From the NCBI RefSeq assembly GCF_005403045.1, contig NZ_BJCL01000001.1, positions 806,001-870,000 on the forward strand: a stretch of 64,000 nucleotides of DNA, read 5' to 3'. This document shows, piece after piece, positions 53,223 to 62,363 of this stretch. Below the pieces are notes generated by a model. The model ran no database searches and was not told where the DNA came from. It worked only from the letters and a program-made list of their open reading frames with translations. Position numbers and translations under genes: made by a program. How positions within the stretch are numbered: the stretch's first letter is position 1; each line of letters starts with the position of its first letter. This stretch comes from Pseudaquabacterium pictum. GTDB taxonomy: Bacteria > Pseudomonadota > Gammaproteobacteria > Burkholderiales > Burkholderiaceae_C.

Positions 53223-54143
53223 ATGCAACAGACCGTCGGCATCATCGGCACTGGCTGGGTGGGCACCAGCGTGGCCATCTCCACCCTGCACTCGGGCGCG
53301 GCCGATGCGCTGTGGCTGCACGATGTGCGCGGCGCGGTGGCCGAGGGCGAGGCCATGGACCTGGCCCACGGCGCCGCCTTCTACCCGCCCTGCGAGGTGA
53401 AAGTGGCGACAGTGGAGGCCATGCGCGCCTGCCAGGTGGTGGTGGTGGCCGCCGGCCGCAACGGCAAGCCGGGCGAGAGCCGGCTGGACCTGCTGCGCGA
53501 CAACGCCCGGGTGGTGGCCGACATCGGCCGCACGCTGGCCGGCTTCGACGGCACCATCGTCCTGGTCAGCAACCCGGTGGACGTGCTGACCCAGGTGATG
53601 ACCGAGGCCAGCGGCCTGCCACCGGCGCGGGTGCTGGGCACCGGCACGCTGCTGGACACGGCGCGCCTGCGGCAGATGCTGGCACAGCGCCTGCAGCTGG
53701 CCACCACCTCCATCCATGCCCAGGTGGTGGGCGAGCACGGCGATTCCGAGGTGGTGCTGTGGTCGGGCGCCCAGGTGGGCGGCGTACCGCTGCGCCAGTG
53801 GCCGGGCTGGGACGCCGCCGACGAGGCCGCGCTGGCACTGGAGGTGCGCCGCGCCGCCTACGAGGTGATCGCCCGCAAGGGCGCCACCAACCATGCCATC
53901 GGCCTGGTGACCGCGCACCTGCTGCGCTGCATGCTGCGCGGCGAGCAACGGGTGCTCACCGTCTCCCGGGTGCAGGAGGGTGCCTTCGGCCTGCACGGCG
54001 TGGCGCTGTCGCTGCCCACGGTGGTGGGCCACGGCGGCGGTGGCACAGTGCTGGAGCCCGGCCTGGATGCGGCCGAGCTGGCGGCGCTGGAGCACTCGGC
54101 CGAGGTGCTGCGCCAGGCGCGGGCGACGCTGCCGCCCGGCTGA
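53223..54143 (+). CDS. L-lactate dehydrogenase-like 2-hydroxyacid dehydrogenase
   Basis: This 306-residue protein has the LDH/MDH fold: GIIGTGWVG at 6-14, loop arginine R87 (GESRLDLL), D145 and R148, and catalytic H172 (GEHGDSE). The specificity position equivalent to Gln102 of LDH is Gly (G81 in AGRNGKPGESR). Neither classic LDH (Gln) nor MDH (Arg) applies, which suggests a larger or different 2-oxo acid substrate. The ATG at 53223 lies directly after ACGCAGC with a weak ribosome binding site. Confidence 0.82.
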   Translation: MQQTVGIIGTGWVGTSVAISTLHSGAADALWLHDVRGAVAEGEAMDLAHGAAFYPPCEVKVATVEAMRACQVVVVAAGRNGKPGESRLDLLRDNARVVADIGRTLAGFDGTIVLVSNPVDVLTQVMTEASGLPPARVLGTGTLLDTARLRQMLAQRLQLATTSIHAQVVGEHGDSEVVLWSGAQVGGVPLRQWPGWDAADEAALALEVRRAAYEVIARKGATNHAIGLVTAHLLRCMLRGEQRVLTVSRVQEGAFGLHGVALSLPTVVGHGGGGTVLEPGLDAAELAALEHSAEVLRQARATLPPG

Positions 54144-54149
54144 CAGCCC

Positions 54150-54638
54150 TCAGGCCTTCTCCAGCCGGTTGCGCAGGGCCTGCACGGCCGCCAGCGTCTT
54201 GTCGATGCTGGCGGCCACGGTGGCCATGTCGGCATCGCTGGTGTCGAGCTGGTCACGCAGCTGCTTGAAGCTGCCGATGGCCGAGGTGGCGGCATCGATG
54301 GCCTGGCGCGCCGTCTCGCCGCTGAGCACCTTGGCCTTGGCCTGGGTGCTGGCAGCCACGCCGGCGATCAGCTTCGTCAGCGCCTGCACCTCGGCGGCGC
54401 GGCTGCGGATGCCGGCCAAAGCCGCCTCGGTCACGCCCAGGTCCAGGTCGAAGATGGCCTTGGTCGCCACGTCATCCAGCGCCTGGGCGGCCTTGGGGCT
54501 GTCTTCGCAGAACCGGCGCAGCTGCGCCTGCACATCCTCGATGCGGGCGGTGTCGCCCGATTGGCGGGCCTCCTGGGCCAGCTGCAGCAGGCGCTGCAGT
54601 TCCTGGGCCCACAGCTGGATGTCGGTGTCGGCAGGCAT
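54150..54638 (-). CDS. Helical cytoplasmic protein, partner of the lipoprotein gene
   Basis: This 162-residue protein is predicted to be almost entirely alpha-helical, with heptad-like stretches (ELQRLLQLAQEARQSGD and RDQLDTSDADMA), and has no signal peptide or membrane segment. It starts two bases after the lipoprotein stop and ends six bases from the convergent LDH gene. I do not recognise its family. The coupling suggests that it works with the lipoprotein, although it lacks an export signal. Confidence 0.65.
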   Translation of the reverse strand: MPADTDIQLWAQELQRLLQLAQEARQSGDTARIEDVQAQLRRFCEDSPKAAQALDDVATKAIFDLDLGVTEAALAGIRSRAAEVQALTKLIAGVAASTQAKAKVLSGETARQAIDAATSAIGSFKQLRDQLDTSDADMATVAASIDKTLAAVQALRNRLEKA

Positions 54639-54640
54639 GC

Positions 54641-55672
54641 TCAGTTCTCCTTCTTCAGATCGGCCACCAGTTCGCGCAGCCGGGTGACCACGGACAGCAG
54701 GTGGGCGGTGTCGGGCAGGCGCTTCTCGCGCGCGGCGGTGGCCAGCGAGGCATGTGAAGCCTTCCAGGCCAGCGCCGCCTTGCGTGCCTGGGCCACGAGG
54801 GCGGCGGTGCCGGCGCGAGACTTCTGCGCCCGGTCGATGGCGGCCTGCAGCGGCAGGTACCAGCTGTCGGCAGCCTGCAGCAAGCGTTCGACCCGCTGCA
54901 GCTCCTCCGCAGGGCCCTTCTCGGCCAATGCCGCCGTGGGCCGCGGCGCACCAGGCAGGGCTGCGGGTTGCACTTGGCTGCCCACGTCGGCCTGCAGCAC
55001 GGCCAGGCGGGCCACCAGGGCACGGCGGTAGTCCAGCCGATCGCGTTCGGCCAGGTTGTACGCGGCCATGATCGGCTCGCGCTTGGTGCCGGACAGGGTC
55101 TTGGCCAGGTCGTCCAGGTCACTGACCAGCAGGTCGGCCACCCGGGCCACCGTTGGGTCGGCGCGGTCCACCGCCTCGGCAAAGTCCCGCGCGGCCTTGA
55201 TCTTGATCGCCTCGCTGGCCACCAGCTTGCCAAGCTCGAAGCCGGCGCCCGCCAGGCCTGCCACACCCACCGCCCCCAGCAGCTGGTTGACCGAGCCGGC
55301 CACGGCGTCGACCGTGGCACTGCTGTTGGCCGATGCCTTGGACACCGCCGCCAGCGAGGCGCTGTAGTCGGCCATGGCGGCAAACAGCAGGCCATAGGCC
55401 TCGCCGCCCCGGGTCAGCGCCGCCGCGGCATCCTGGTAGCCCTTCGCCTGCTCCTTGAAGCCCGACTGGCTGTCCAGGCGCTGGCCGATGTCCTGGTGGA
55501 CCGCGGCGGCGGCCTCGAAGCCGCCCACCACCGAGCCCGCCAGCGCCTGCGTGGCCAGGTTCCAGCCGGAGACATCGGGAATGGTCTGGCAGCCGCCCAG
55601 CAGCAGGGCCGCGCACAGGGCCGGCAAGGCGCACAGGCTGCGCCAGTGGTGGGCAAGTGGCATGGAGGGCAT
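54641..55672 (-). CDS. Uncharacterised lipoprotein with helical hydrophobic core
   Basis: This 343-residue protein has a signal peptide with lipobox LLGGC (C28) and a helical body. A glycine-rich hydrophobic segment (about residues 129-152, LLGAVGVAGLAGAG) lies between long amphipathic helices. The start at 55672 follows AAGGAG by seven bases; longer in-frame starts precede the signal peptide. I do not recognise the family. The organisation resembles alpha-helical membrane-acting proteins, but this is only a structural impression. It is followed by the helical partner gene. Confidence 0.65.
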   Translation of the reverse strand: MPSMPLAHHWRSLCALPALCAALLLGGCQTIPDVSGWNLATQALAGSVVGGFEAAAAVHQDIGQRLDSQSGFKEQAKGYQDAAAALTRGGEAYGLLFAAMADYSASLAAVSKASANSSATVDAVAGSVNQLLGAVGVAGLAGAGFELGKLVASEAIKIKAARDFAEAVDRADPTVARVADLLVSDLDDLAKTLSGTKREPIMAAYNLAERDRLDYRRALVARLAVLQADVGSQVQPAALPGAPRPTAALAEKGPAEELQRVERLLQAADSWYLPLQAAIDRAQKSRAGTAALVAQARKAALAWKASHASLATAAREKRLPDTAHLLSVVTRLRELVADLKKEN

Positions 55673-55766
55673 GGCGGGTCTCCTTCGGGCCACCATCGGC
55701 AGCCGGTGGGTGGTTGTACCGGGCCAGGGGCGCGGCAGCACCCGCCAGCTTAGGGAGAGGCGGGTC

Positions 55767-55803
55767 ATAGCAAATCCAAATCGCCGGAATTCATTCAATC
55801 AAA
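55767..55803. promoter_or_regulatory. Possible OxyR site before ahpC
   Basis: An AT-rich stretch shows ATAG followed by AAAT, ATTC and CAAA at seven-base spacing, matching about 10 of 16 key positions of the OxyR pattern. A TACAGT -10-like box lies at 55826. The match is weak; the position and AT-richness in a GC-rich genome are its main support. Confidence 0.3.
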
Positions 55804-55874
55804 CCACACAATGCCGGCGGCCCACTACAGTTCAGTCATTGCAGTTTTCCCCAACCCCTCCCGAGGAGCCCACG

Positions 55875-56450
55875 ATGTCGATCATCAACACCCAAGTGCA
55901 GCCGTTCAAGACCACCGCCTTCGTCAACCGCGCCGGCAAGGGCGAGTTCATCGAAGTCTCCGACGAGAGCCTGAAGGGCAAGTGGTCGGTCCTGATCTTC
56001 ATGCCGGCTGCCTTCACCTTCAACTGCCCCACCGAGATCGAGGACGCCGCCGACAACTACGCCGCCTTCCAGGCCGCCGGCGCCGAGGTCTACATCGTCA
56101 CCACCGACACCCACTTCTCGCACAAGGTGTGGCACGAGACCAGCGACGCGGTGCGCAAGGCCAAGTTCCCGCTGGTGGGCGACCCGACCCACACCCTGAG
56201 CAAGGCCTTCGACGTGCTGATTCCCGAAGAAGGCCTGGCGCTGCGCGGCACCTTCATCATCAACCCTGAAGGTCAGATCAAGACTGCCGAAGTCCACAGC
56301 AACGAGATCGCCCGCGACGTGTCGGAAACCCTGCGCAAGCTGAAGGCCGCCCAGTACACCGCCGCCAACCCCGGCCAGGTGTGCCCGGCCAAGTGGAAGG
56401 AAGGCGCCAAGACCCTGGCACCGTCGATCGACCTCGTCGGCAAGATCTGA
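55875..56450 (+). CDS. ahpC: Alkyl hydroperoxide reductase, peroxiredoxin subunit
   Basis: This 191-residue 2-Cys peroxiredoxin has the peroxidatic C51 in FTFNCPTE and resolving C170 in VCPAKW. It reduces hydrogen peroxide and organic hydroperoxides and is recycled by AhpF. The ATG at 55875 gives MSIINTQVQPF, the family start, with GAGGAG upstream. It is followed by a 170-base gap and ahpF; the gap contains two hairpins. Confidence 0.93.
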   Translation: MSIINTQVQPFKTTAFVNRAGKGEFIEVSDESLKGKWSVLIFMPAAFTFNCPTEIEDAADNYAAFQAAGAEVYIVTTDTHFSHKVWHETSDAVRKAKFPLVGDPTHTLSKAFDVLIPEEGLALRGTFIINPEGQIKTAEVHSNEIARDVSETLRKLKAAQYTAANPGQVCPAKWKEGAKTLAPSIDLVGKI

Positions 56451-56503
56451 TTCCGTTTCCATGATGAAGAACGGGGCGGGCCGCCGGCCTGCCCTCTTCC
56501 CCC

Positions 56504-56574
56504 GGCCTGACACCCTGTTCAGGCCCCGCTGACAGCCTCCAACGCGACCCTGGCGCCGGAGGCTGTCAACGGGG
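56504..56574 (+). terminator. Two hairpins between ahpC and ahpF
   Basis: GGCCTGA/TCAGGCC (56504-56510, 56519-56525) forms a first stem. A 17-base inverted repeat with one mismatch (56524-56540 and 56558-56574, core TGACAGCCTCC) forms a second. The two share two bases and could be alternative. Without a T tract they may partially terminate or protect the ahpC transcript. Confidence 0.5.
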
Positions 56575-56620
56575 TCCGACCGACTCCGCCTCCTCCAATC
56601 CGCCGACAAAGGACACCGCC

Positions 56621-58195
56621 ATGTTGGACGACAGCATCAAGGCACAACTCGCTGCCTATTTCGAACGCATCACTCAACCGATCACGCTGATCGCCAGCCT
56701 GGACGATTCCGAAGGCGCGCAGCAGATCCGCGAACTGGTCACCGAGGTGGCCGCGGTGGCGCCGGCCAAGATCAGCGCCCGCTTCGACGGCAGCTTCGAG
56801 CGCCGGCCGTCGTTCCAGATCACCCGCGTCGGCCACGACATGGGCGTGCACTTCGCCGCCGTGCCGATGGGCCATGAATTCACCTCGCTGCTGCTGGCCC
56901 TGCTGTGGGCCGGCGGCCACCCGCCCAAGGTGGAGCCCGAGGTGCTGGAACAGATCAAGGGCCTGGACGGCGACTTCGCCTTCGACACCTGGATGAGCCT
57001 GACCTGCCACAACTGCCCGGACGTGGTGCAGGCCATGCACCTGATGGCGGTGTTCAACCCGCGGGTGCGGGCCGTGGCCATCGACGGCGGGCTTTTCCAG
57101 CAGGAAGTGGAAGACCGCCAGATCATGGCCGTGCCCAGCGTCTTCCTGAACGGCGCGCCGTTCGGCAACGGCCGCATGGAGGTGGCCGAGATCCTGGCCA
57201 AGATCGACACCGGCGCGGCCAAGCGCGAGGCCGCCAAGCTCAACGAGCGGGCGCCCTACGAGGTGCTGATCATCGGCGGCGGCCCGGCCGGCGCCGCGGC
57301 TGCGGTGTATGCGGCGCGCAAGGGCATCCGCACCGGCATCGTGGCCGAGCGCTTCGGCGGCCAGACCATGGACACCCTGGGCATCGAGAACTATCCGTCG
57401 GTGCTGGAGACCGAAGGGCCGAAGTTCGCCGCTGGCCTGGAAGCCCAGGTGCGCCACTACGGCGTCGACATCATCACCCTGCAGCGCGTGGCCAAGATCG
57501 ACCCGGCCGGCGAGGCAGGTGGCCAGGCCACGGTGACGCTTGAGAACGGCGCGCAGCTGAAGGCGCGCAGCGTGATCCTGGCCACCGGCGCCCGCTGGCG
57601 CAACATGAACGTGCCCGGCGAGGCCGAGTACCGCACCAAGGGCGTGGCCTACTGCCCGCACTGCGATGGCCCGCTGTTCAAGGGCAAGGACGTGGCGGTG
57701 ATCGGTGGCGGCAACTCGGGCGTGGAAGCCGCCATCGACCTGGCCGGCGTGGTCAAGAGCGTCACCCTGCTCGAATTTGCCGACCAGCTCAAGGCCGACC
57801 AGGTGCTGGTGGACAAGTTGAAGAGCATGCCCAACGTCACCATCCATGTGAATGCGCAGACCACCGAGGTGGTGGGCGACGGCCAGAAGATGAACGGCCT
57901 GAAGTGGAAGGACCGGGTGACCGGCGACGAGCACAGCCCGGCGCTTGCCGGCGTGTTCGTGCAGATCGGCCTGGTGCCCAACACCGAGTTCCTGAAGGGC
58001 ACGGTGGAGCTGAGCCGCTTCGGCGAGATCATCATCGATGCCAAGTGCCACACCAGCGTGCCGGGCATCTTTGCCGCCGGTGACGTGACCACGGTGCCGT
58101 ACAAGCAGATCGTCATCGCCGCCGGCGAGGGCTCGAAGGCGGCGCTCAGCGCCTTCGACCACCTGATCCGCACGCCGGCGCCTGCGGCTGCCTGA
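56621..58195 (+). CDS. ahpF: Alkyl hydroperoxide reductase, flavoprotein subunit
   Basis: This 524-residue flavoprotein has an N-terminal thioredoxin-like domain with CHNC (about residue 130) and a thioredoxin-reductase-like part with [17 protein letters not shown] and redox motif CPHC (about 345). It transfers electrons from NADH to AhpC. The ATG follows AAAGGA. ahpF lies 170 bases after ahpC, with hairpins between. Confidence 0.93.
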   Translation: MLDDSIKAQLAAYFERITQPITLIASLDDSEGAQQIRELVTEVAAVAPAKISARFDGSFERRPSFQITRVGHDMGVHFAAVPMGHEFTSLLLALLWAGGHPPKVEPEVLEQIKGLDGDFAFDTWMSLTCHNCPDVVQAMHLMAVFNPRVRAVAIDGGLFQQEVEDRQIMAVPSVFLNGAPFGNGRMEVAEILAKIDTGAAKREAAKLNERAPYEVLIIGGGPAGAAAAVYAARKGIRTGIVAERFGGQTMDTLGIENYPSVLETEGPKFAAGLEAQVRHYGVDIITLQRVAKIDPAGEAGGQATVTLENGAQLKARSVILATGARWRNMNVPGEAEYRTKGVAYCPHCDGPLFKGKDVAVIGGGNSGVEAAIDLAGVVKSVTLLEFADQLKADQVLVDKLKSMPNVTIHVNAQTTEVVGDGQKMNGLKWKDRVTGDEHSPALAGVFVQIGLVPNTEFLKGTVELSRFGEIIIDAKCHTSVPGIFAAGDVTTVPYKQIVIAAGEGSKAALSAFDHLIRTPAPAAA

Positions 58196-58231
58196 CCGGC
58201 ACGGTTGCCGGGCGGGGACACGGCGAGAATG

Positions 58232-58251
58232 GGGGCGGCTTCGGCCGCCCC
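58232..58251 (+). terminator. TTCG-loop hairpin after ahpF
   Basis: GGGGCGGC (58232-58239) and GCCGCCCC (58244-58251) form a perfect eight-base stem closed by a stable TTCG tetraloop, followed by TTGTCATTT. It lies 37 bases after the ahpF stop and is a likely terminator. Confidence 0.6.
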
Positions 58252-58282
58252 TTGTCATTTCTCGAGCCGCTGCCAGCCCACC

Positions 58283-59038
58283 ATGTCGACCGACCAACTT
58301 CTGCTGCTGGCGCTGGGCGCCGCACTCGGCGGCTTTGTGCAGGGCATCTCCGGCTTCGCTTTCGGCATGGTCGCGATGTCCATTTGGGCCTGGGGGATCG
58401 ACCCGAAGCTGGCGGTGATGCTGTCGGTGGCCGGTGGGCTCAGCGGGCAGATCCTGTCGACCTTCACCGTGCGGCGGGCGCTCTCGCTGGGCACGCTGTG
58501 GCCCTACCTGGCCGGTGCATTGGTCGGCATCCCGCTGGGGCTGGTGCTGCTGCCGCTGGTCGATGTGCACGGCTTCCGGCTCGGCCTGGGCGTGGTGCTG
58601 CTGGTGTTCTGCCCGCTGATGCTGCTGGCCGAGCGGCTGCCGGCCTTCACCCGGGGTGGGCGCGGTGCCGACGGCCTGGTCGGCATGGTCGGCGGGGTGA
58701 TGGGCGGGCTCGGCGGCTTCACCGGCATCGCGCCGTCGCTGTGGACCACGCTGCGCCGCTACGACAAGGATGTGCAGCGCGGGGTGCTGCAGAACTTCAA
58801 CCTGGCGGCGCTGGCGGCGACGATGGCCGGCCACATCGCCAGCGGCAACGCCGACGCACGTCTGCTGCCGGCGCTGGCGGTGGTGCTGCCGGCGCTGATC
58901 ATCCCGTCGGTGCTGGGCGTGCGGGTCTACCGCGGCCTGAGCCCGCAGGCCTTCCGGCGCGTGGTGCTGCTGCTGCTGATCGCCAGTGGCGGCGTGCTGG
59001 TGGCTGGCTCCGCCGGCCATTTCCTGCGCGCCGGGTGA
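58283..59038 (+). CDS. TauE/SafE-family membrane exporter
   Basis: This 251-residue protein has seven to eight hydrophobic segments and the TauE/SafE pattern GFVQGISGFAFG near residue 17, with a matching GGVMGGLGGFTGIAP in the second half. Family members export sulfite, sulfoacetate or other organic anions. The ATG at 58283 (MSTDQLLL) is chosen over an upstream start that overlaps the ahpF terminator. The substrate is not indicated by its neighbours. Confidence 0.82.
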   Translation: MSTDQLLLLALGAALGGFVQGISGFAFGMVAMSIWAWGIDPKLAVMLSVAGGLSGQILSTFTVRRALSLGTLWPYLAGALVGIPLGLVLLPLVDVHGFRLGLGVVLLVFCPLMLLAERLPAFTRGGRGADGLVGMVGGVMGGLGGFTGIAPSLWTTLRRYDKDVQRGVLQNFNLAALAATMAGHIASGNADARLLPALAVVLPALIIPSVLGVRVYRGLSPQAFRRVVLLLLIASGGVLVAGSAGHFLRAG

Positions 59039-59121
59039 CGGCCCCGCATGGCGGCCGGCCGCGCCTGGCCGGCAAGGCAGAATGCGCGGTTTTGCCCGAC
59101 TGACCCGAGGACGATCCGCGC

Positions 59122-60108
59122 GTGTTCAAGAACCTGATGGTGTACCGGCTGGCGCCGGACTGGCAGCCCGCGGTGGCGGCGATCGAAGCGGCCCTGGCCA
59201 CGCAGCCGTTTGCCGAGTGCGGCGCCACCCAGCCCCGGACGATCGGCTGGGTGCCGCCGCGCGGCGATGAGCACGGCGCGCTGGTCGAGGCCATCGACGG
59301 CCAGTGGCTGTTGCAGCTGATGGTCGAATCCAAGCTGGTGCCAGGGTCGGTCATCAAGCGCCAAGTGGAGACGCTGGCCGCGCAGATCGAGAAGACCACC
59401 GGCCGCAAGCCCGGCAAGAAGGAGACCCGGGAGCTGAAGGACCAGGCCCTGCTGGATCTGCTGCCGATGGCCTTCACCAAGCGCGGCACGGTGAAGGTGT
59501 GGATCTCGCCGGCCAGCCGGCTGCTGGTGATCGATGCCGGCAGCGCCAGCCGCGCCGACGAGACCCTGACGGCGCTGACCCAGGTGCTGCCCGGCCTGTC
59601 GGCCCAGCTGATCAACACCACGCAGTCGCCCGAGGCGGCGATGGCCGACTGGCTGGTCAGCGGCGAGCCGCCGGCACCCTTCACCATCGACCGCGACTGC
59701 GAGCTGAAGGCTGCCGATGGTGAGAAGCCGGTGGTGCGCTATGCCCGCCATGCGCTGGACCTGCCGGAGATCCGCGAGCACATCGCCGCCGGCAAGCGCC
59801 CCACCCGCCTGGCGCTGACCTGGAACGACCGGGTGTCGTTCACGCTGACCGAGAGCCTGCAACTGAAGAAGATCGCCTTCCTCGATGGCGTGTTCGAGGG
59901 CCGGGTGGCCGATGGCGACGAAGGCTTCGACGCCAACGCGGCGATTGCCACCGGCGAGTTGGCGCCGATGATCGGCGAGCTGATCGATGCGCTGGGCGGC
60001 GAGCAGGTCTTCGGCGCCGCTGCAGCCACCGACGTCACAGCCAAGTCCGCCGAGGCGCCTGCAACGCCGACTGGATCCGAGGTGCCTCCCTGGGAGGCAA
60101 CGGCCTAA
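59122..60108 (+). CDS. rdgC: Recombination-associated protein RdgC
   Basis: This 328-residue protein matches RdgC, a ring-shaped DNA-binding protein that modulates RecA. It begins MFKNLMVYRL from a GTG at 59122 and shows the conserved AFTKRGTVKVWISP and LALTWNDRVSFTL. Its length is slightly above the 300 residues usual for the family, with an acidic, threonine-rich C-terminal tail. The stop overlaps the convergent esterase gene by four bases. Confidence 0.92.
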   Translation: MFKNLMVYRLAPDWQPAVAAIEAALATQPFAECGATQPRTIGWVPPRGDEHGALVEAIDGQWLLQLMVESKLVPGSVIKRQVETLAAQIEKTTGRKPGKKETRELKDQALLDLLPMAFTKRGTVKVWISPASRLLVIDAGSASRADETLTALTQVLPGLSAQLINTTQSPEAAMADWLVSGEPPAPFTIDRDCELKAADGEKPVVRYARHALDLPEIREHIAAGKRPTRLALTWNDRVSFTLTESLQLKKIAFLDGVFEGRVADGDEGFDANAAIATGELAPMIGELIDALGGEQVFGAAAATDVTAKSAEAPATPTGSEVPPWEATA

Positions 60109-61067
60109 GCCGACTTGCGCTGGCGACGGCGCCCCAAGCCGAGCAACGCCACCACACCCACGCCCATCATCAGCATGGTCTGCGGCTCGGGCACGGCGGC
60201 CAGCATGCCGGCGGCCAGCGCCTGGTGCGTGAAGGTGCTGGGATGGATGTCGTCGAAGTAGTAGTGGTTCAGGCCGTAGCCGCTGCACACAGGCTTGACA
60301 CCTTCGATGTAGCAGGCGTCGGTGGTGTTCACGCCGTTCGCTGCGGCCTGGGCGAGCGTCAGCTGCTGGGCTGCAAAGGTGTCGAAGTAGTAGAACTTCT
60401 CATCGGTCCAGGCCGCTGCCAAGGTCCCGTAGGCATCCATCAGGGACGCATTGAATAGCCCGGAGACGAAGCTGAGGCCAGCCGCCGTGCCGGGCAGCAC
60501 CTTGTCGGCTGCCAACGCCCGCGGCGTGGCGCCGAGGTCCGGCAGCAGTGGCAGGAGGAAGTTCTTGGCCCCCTTGGCGTGCAGCGTGCCGACGGCGGTG
60601 GCGAGGTTGCCGACGGCATTGGCGATGGTCGTCGGAACCGGCTGTCCTGCCGGCGCCTGCAGGAAGTCATTCGCGCCAGCCCAGACCAGGAACAACGACC
60701 CGCTGTCGGCGGTGTTCGCGCCGAGCGATGCGGTGAAGGCATTGACCTGCGACAGCAGACCGGTGCCGGGCACCCGACCGCCTGAGCCGGTGGTGGCGCC
60801 GCCAAAGGCGTGGTTGCCGTACTGCGACGCACCCAGGCCCAGGCCCGCCGCCAGGTACTCGGCGGCGACCGGGCCGTTCGAGAAGCGGCCGAAGAAGTAG
60901 GGCGCGCCCGGGGCGCCGACCAGCGCCTGGAGGTTCCCGTCGTCGCTGAGGCTGTCGCCGAAGACCTGCAAACCGCTGAATGCGGCAGAGGCCGGCAGCG
61001 TGACGGCGAACAGCGTCGACGCCGACATGGCAGCCATCAGCCATCGGTTGGAGAACTTGAGCGACAT
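60105..61067 (-). CDS. Secreted GDSL esterase/lipase with PEP-CTERM anchor
   Basis: This 320-residue SGNH hydrolase has a signal peptide (MAAMSASTLFAVTLPASA), GDSLSDDGN with catalytic S39, GANDF, and DDIHPSTFTH with the catalytic Asp and His. It ends in a PEP-CTERM signal: VPEP, a hydrophobic stretch MLMMGVGVVALLGLG and RRRQRK. It should be sorted to the surface by exosortase and act on esters of the cell envelope or exopolysaccharide. The ATG at 61067 is chosen because it starts the signal peptide. Confidence 0.9.
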   Translation of the reverse strand: MSLKFSNRWLMAAMSASTLFAVTLPASAAFSGLQVFGDSLSDDGNLQALVGAPGAPYFFGRFSNGPVAAEYLAAGLGLGASQYGNHAFGGATTGSGGRVPGTGLLSQVNAFTASLGANTADSGSLFLVWAGANDFLQAPAGQPVPTTIANAVGNLATAVGTLHAKGAKNFLLPLLPDLGATPRALAADKVLPGTAAGLSFVSGLFNASLMDAYGTLAAAWTDEKFYYFDTFAAQQLTLAQAAANGVNTTDACYIEGVKPVCSGYGLNHYYFDDIHPSTFTHQALAAGMLAAVPEPQTMLMMGVGVVALLGLGRRRQRKSA

Positions 61068-61167
61068 GGATGACCCCCGGGCAGTTGTGACCAAATTCAC
61101 AGGGTATGCCAAGGGCAGTGGATCCGGCAAGACGCCGGACCCGTCAAACAGGGGTCGACCCCGCGAA

Positions 61168-62262
61168 TCAGGTGTCCTTGCTCACCTTGATCGACGGGAA
61201 CTTGCTGGAGAAGTCCTTGGCCTTCTCGGCGATCTTGACCGCCACCTGGCGCGCCACCGCCTTGTAGATCGCGGCGATCTCGCCGTCGGGGTCGGCCACC
61301 ACGGTGGGGCGGCCCGAGTCGGCCTGCTCGCGGATGGCCATGGTCAGCGGCAACGCGCCCAGGTAGTCCAGCTGGTACTGCTCGGCCATCTTGCGGCCGC
61401 CGTCCGCGCCGAAGATGTGTTCCACGTGGCCGCAGTTGGTGCAGACATGCACCGCCATGTTCTCCACCAGGCCCAGGATGGGCACGCCCACCTTCTCGAA
61501 CATCGAGAGGCCCTTCTTGGCGTCGAGCAGGGCGATGTCCTGCGGCGTGGTCACGATCACCGCGCCGGTGATCGGCACGCGCTGGCTCAATGTCAGCTGG
61601 ATGTCGCCGGTGCCCGGCGGCATGTCGACGACCAGGTAGTCCACGTCCTTCCAGTTGGTCTGGCGCAGCAGCTGGTCGAGCGCCTGCGTGGCCATCGGGC
61701 CGCGCCAGATCATGGCCTGGTCGGCATCGACCAGGAAACCGATCGACGCCACCTGCAGGCCGTGGCCCTGCATCGGCTCCATGGTCTGGCCGTCCAGGCT
61801 CTCGGGCCGGCCGCTGATGCCCAGCATCATCGGCTGGCTGGGGCCGTAGATGTCGGCATCCAGCACGCCCACGGTGGCGCCCTCGGCGGCCAGCGCCAGG
61901 GCCAGGTTGACGGCCGTGGTGCTCTTGCCCACGCCGCCCTTGCCCGAGGCCACGGCGATGATGTTTTTCACCCCCGGCAGCAGCTGCACGCCGCGCTGCA
62001 CCGCATGGGCGGTGATGCGGCTGGTCACATTGACGCTGACGTTGCCCACGCCCGGAACCGACCGCGCCGCGGCGATCAACTGCCGCCGCAGGCCGGCGAT
62101 CAGGCTCTTGGCCGGGTAGCCCAGCTCCACGTCGAAGGCCACCTCGTCGCCATCGATCTTCAGGTTCTTCAGCTGCCGGCCGGCGACGAAGTCCTTGCCG
62201 GTGTGTGGATCGACCACGGTCTTCAGGGCATCGAGCAGGCTGGCTTCAGAGGGGCTTGTCAT
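61168..62262 (-). CDS. mrp: Iron-sulfur cluster carrier Mrp/ApbC
   Basis: This 364-residue P-loop ATPase has an N-terminal MIP18/DUF59 domain (1 to about 80), the deviant Walker A GKGGVGKST at 107-115 and the CxxC motif VCTNC for cluster binding. It carries Fe-S clusters to apoproteins. It diverges from metG, an arrangement kept in many proteobacteria. Confidence 0.93.
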   Translation of the reverse strand: MTSPSEASLLDALKTVVDPHTGKDFVAGRQLKNLKIDGDEVAFDVELGYPAKSLIAGLRRQLIAAARSVPGVGNVSVNVTSRITAHAVQRGVQLLPGVKNIIAVASGKGGVGKSTTAVNLALALAAEGATVGVLDADIYGPSQPMMLGISGRPESLDGQTMEPMQGHGLQVASIGFLVDADQAMIWRGPMATQALDQLLRQTNWKDVDYLVVDMPPGTGDIQLTLSQRVPITGAVIVTTPQDIALLDAKKGLSMFEKVGVPILGLVENMAVHVCTNCGHVEHIFGADGGRKMAEQYQLDYLGALPLTMAIREQADSGRPTVVADPDGEIAAIYKAVARQVAVKIAEKAKDFSSKFPSIKVSKDT

Positions 62263-62330
62263 GGTGGTGTGCAGGGAGCAGGCGCAGAGCGCGCGAGTCT
62301 AGCGGAGCCGCCTGCCCGCCACCCGCCACC

Positions 62331-62336
62331 TAGAAT
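62331..62336 (+). promoter_or_regulatory. Candidate -10 element of metG
   Basis: TAGAAT occurs 28 bases before the metG start, in the context CCTAGAATTGCGG, near-identical to the element before tRNA-Ser at 1699-1711. No strong -35 is seen upstream in the GC-rich mrp-metG gap. Confidence 0.4.
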
Positions 62337-62363
62337 TGCGGGTTCTCCTGATCGGACGGTCCC

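Noticed and set aside
56519-59020. Minus-strand frame of 833 codons opposite ahpF and the TauE gene
   Set aside because: It spans two real genes and a terminator, and has no domain.
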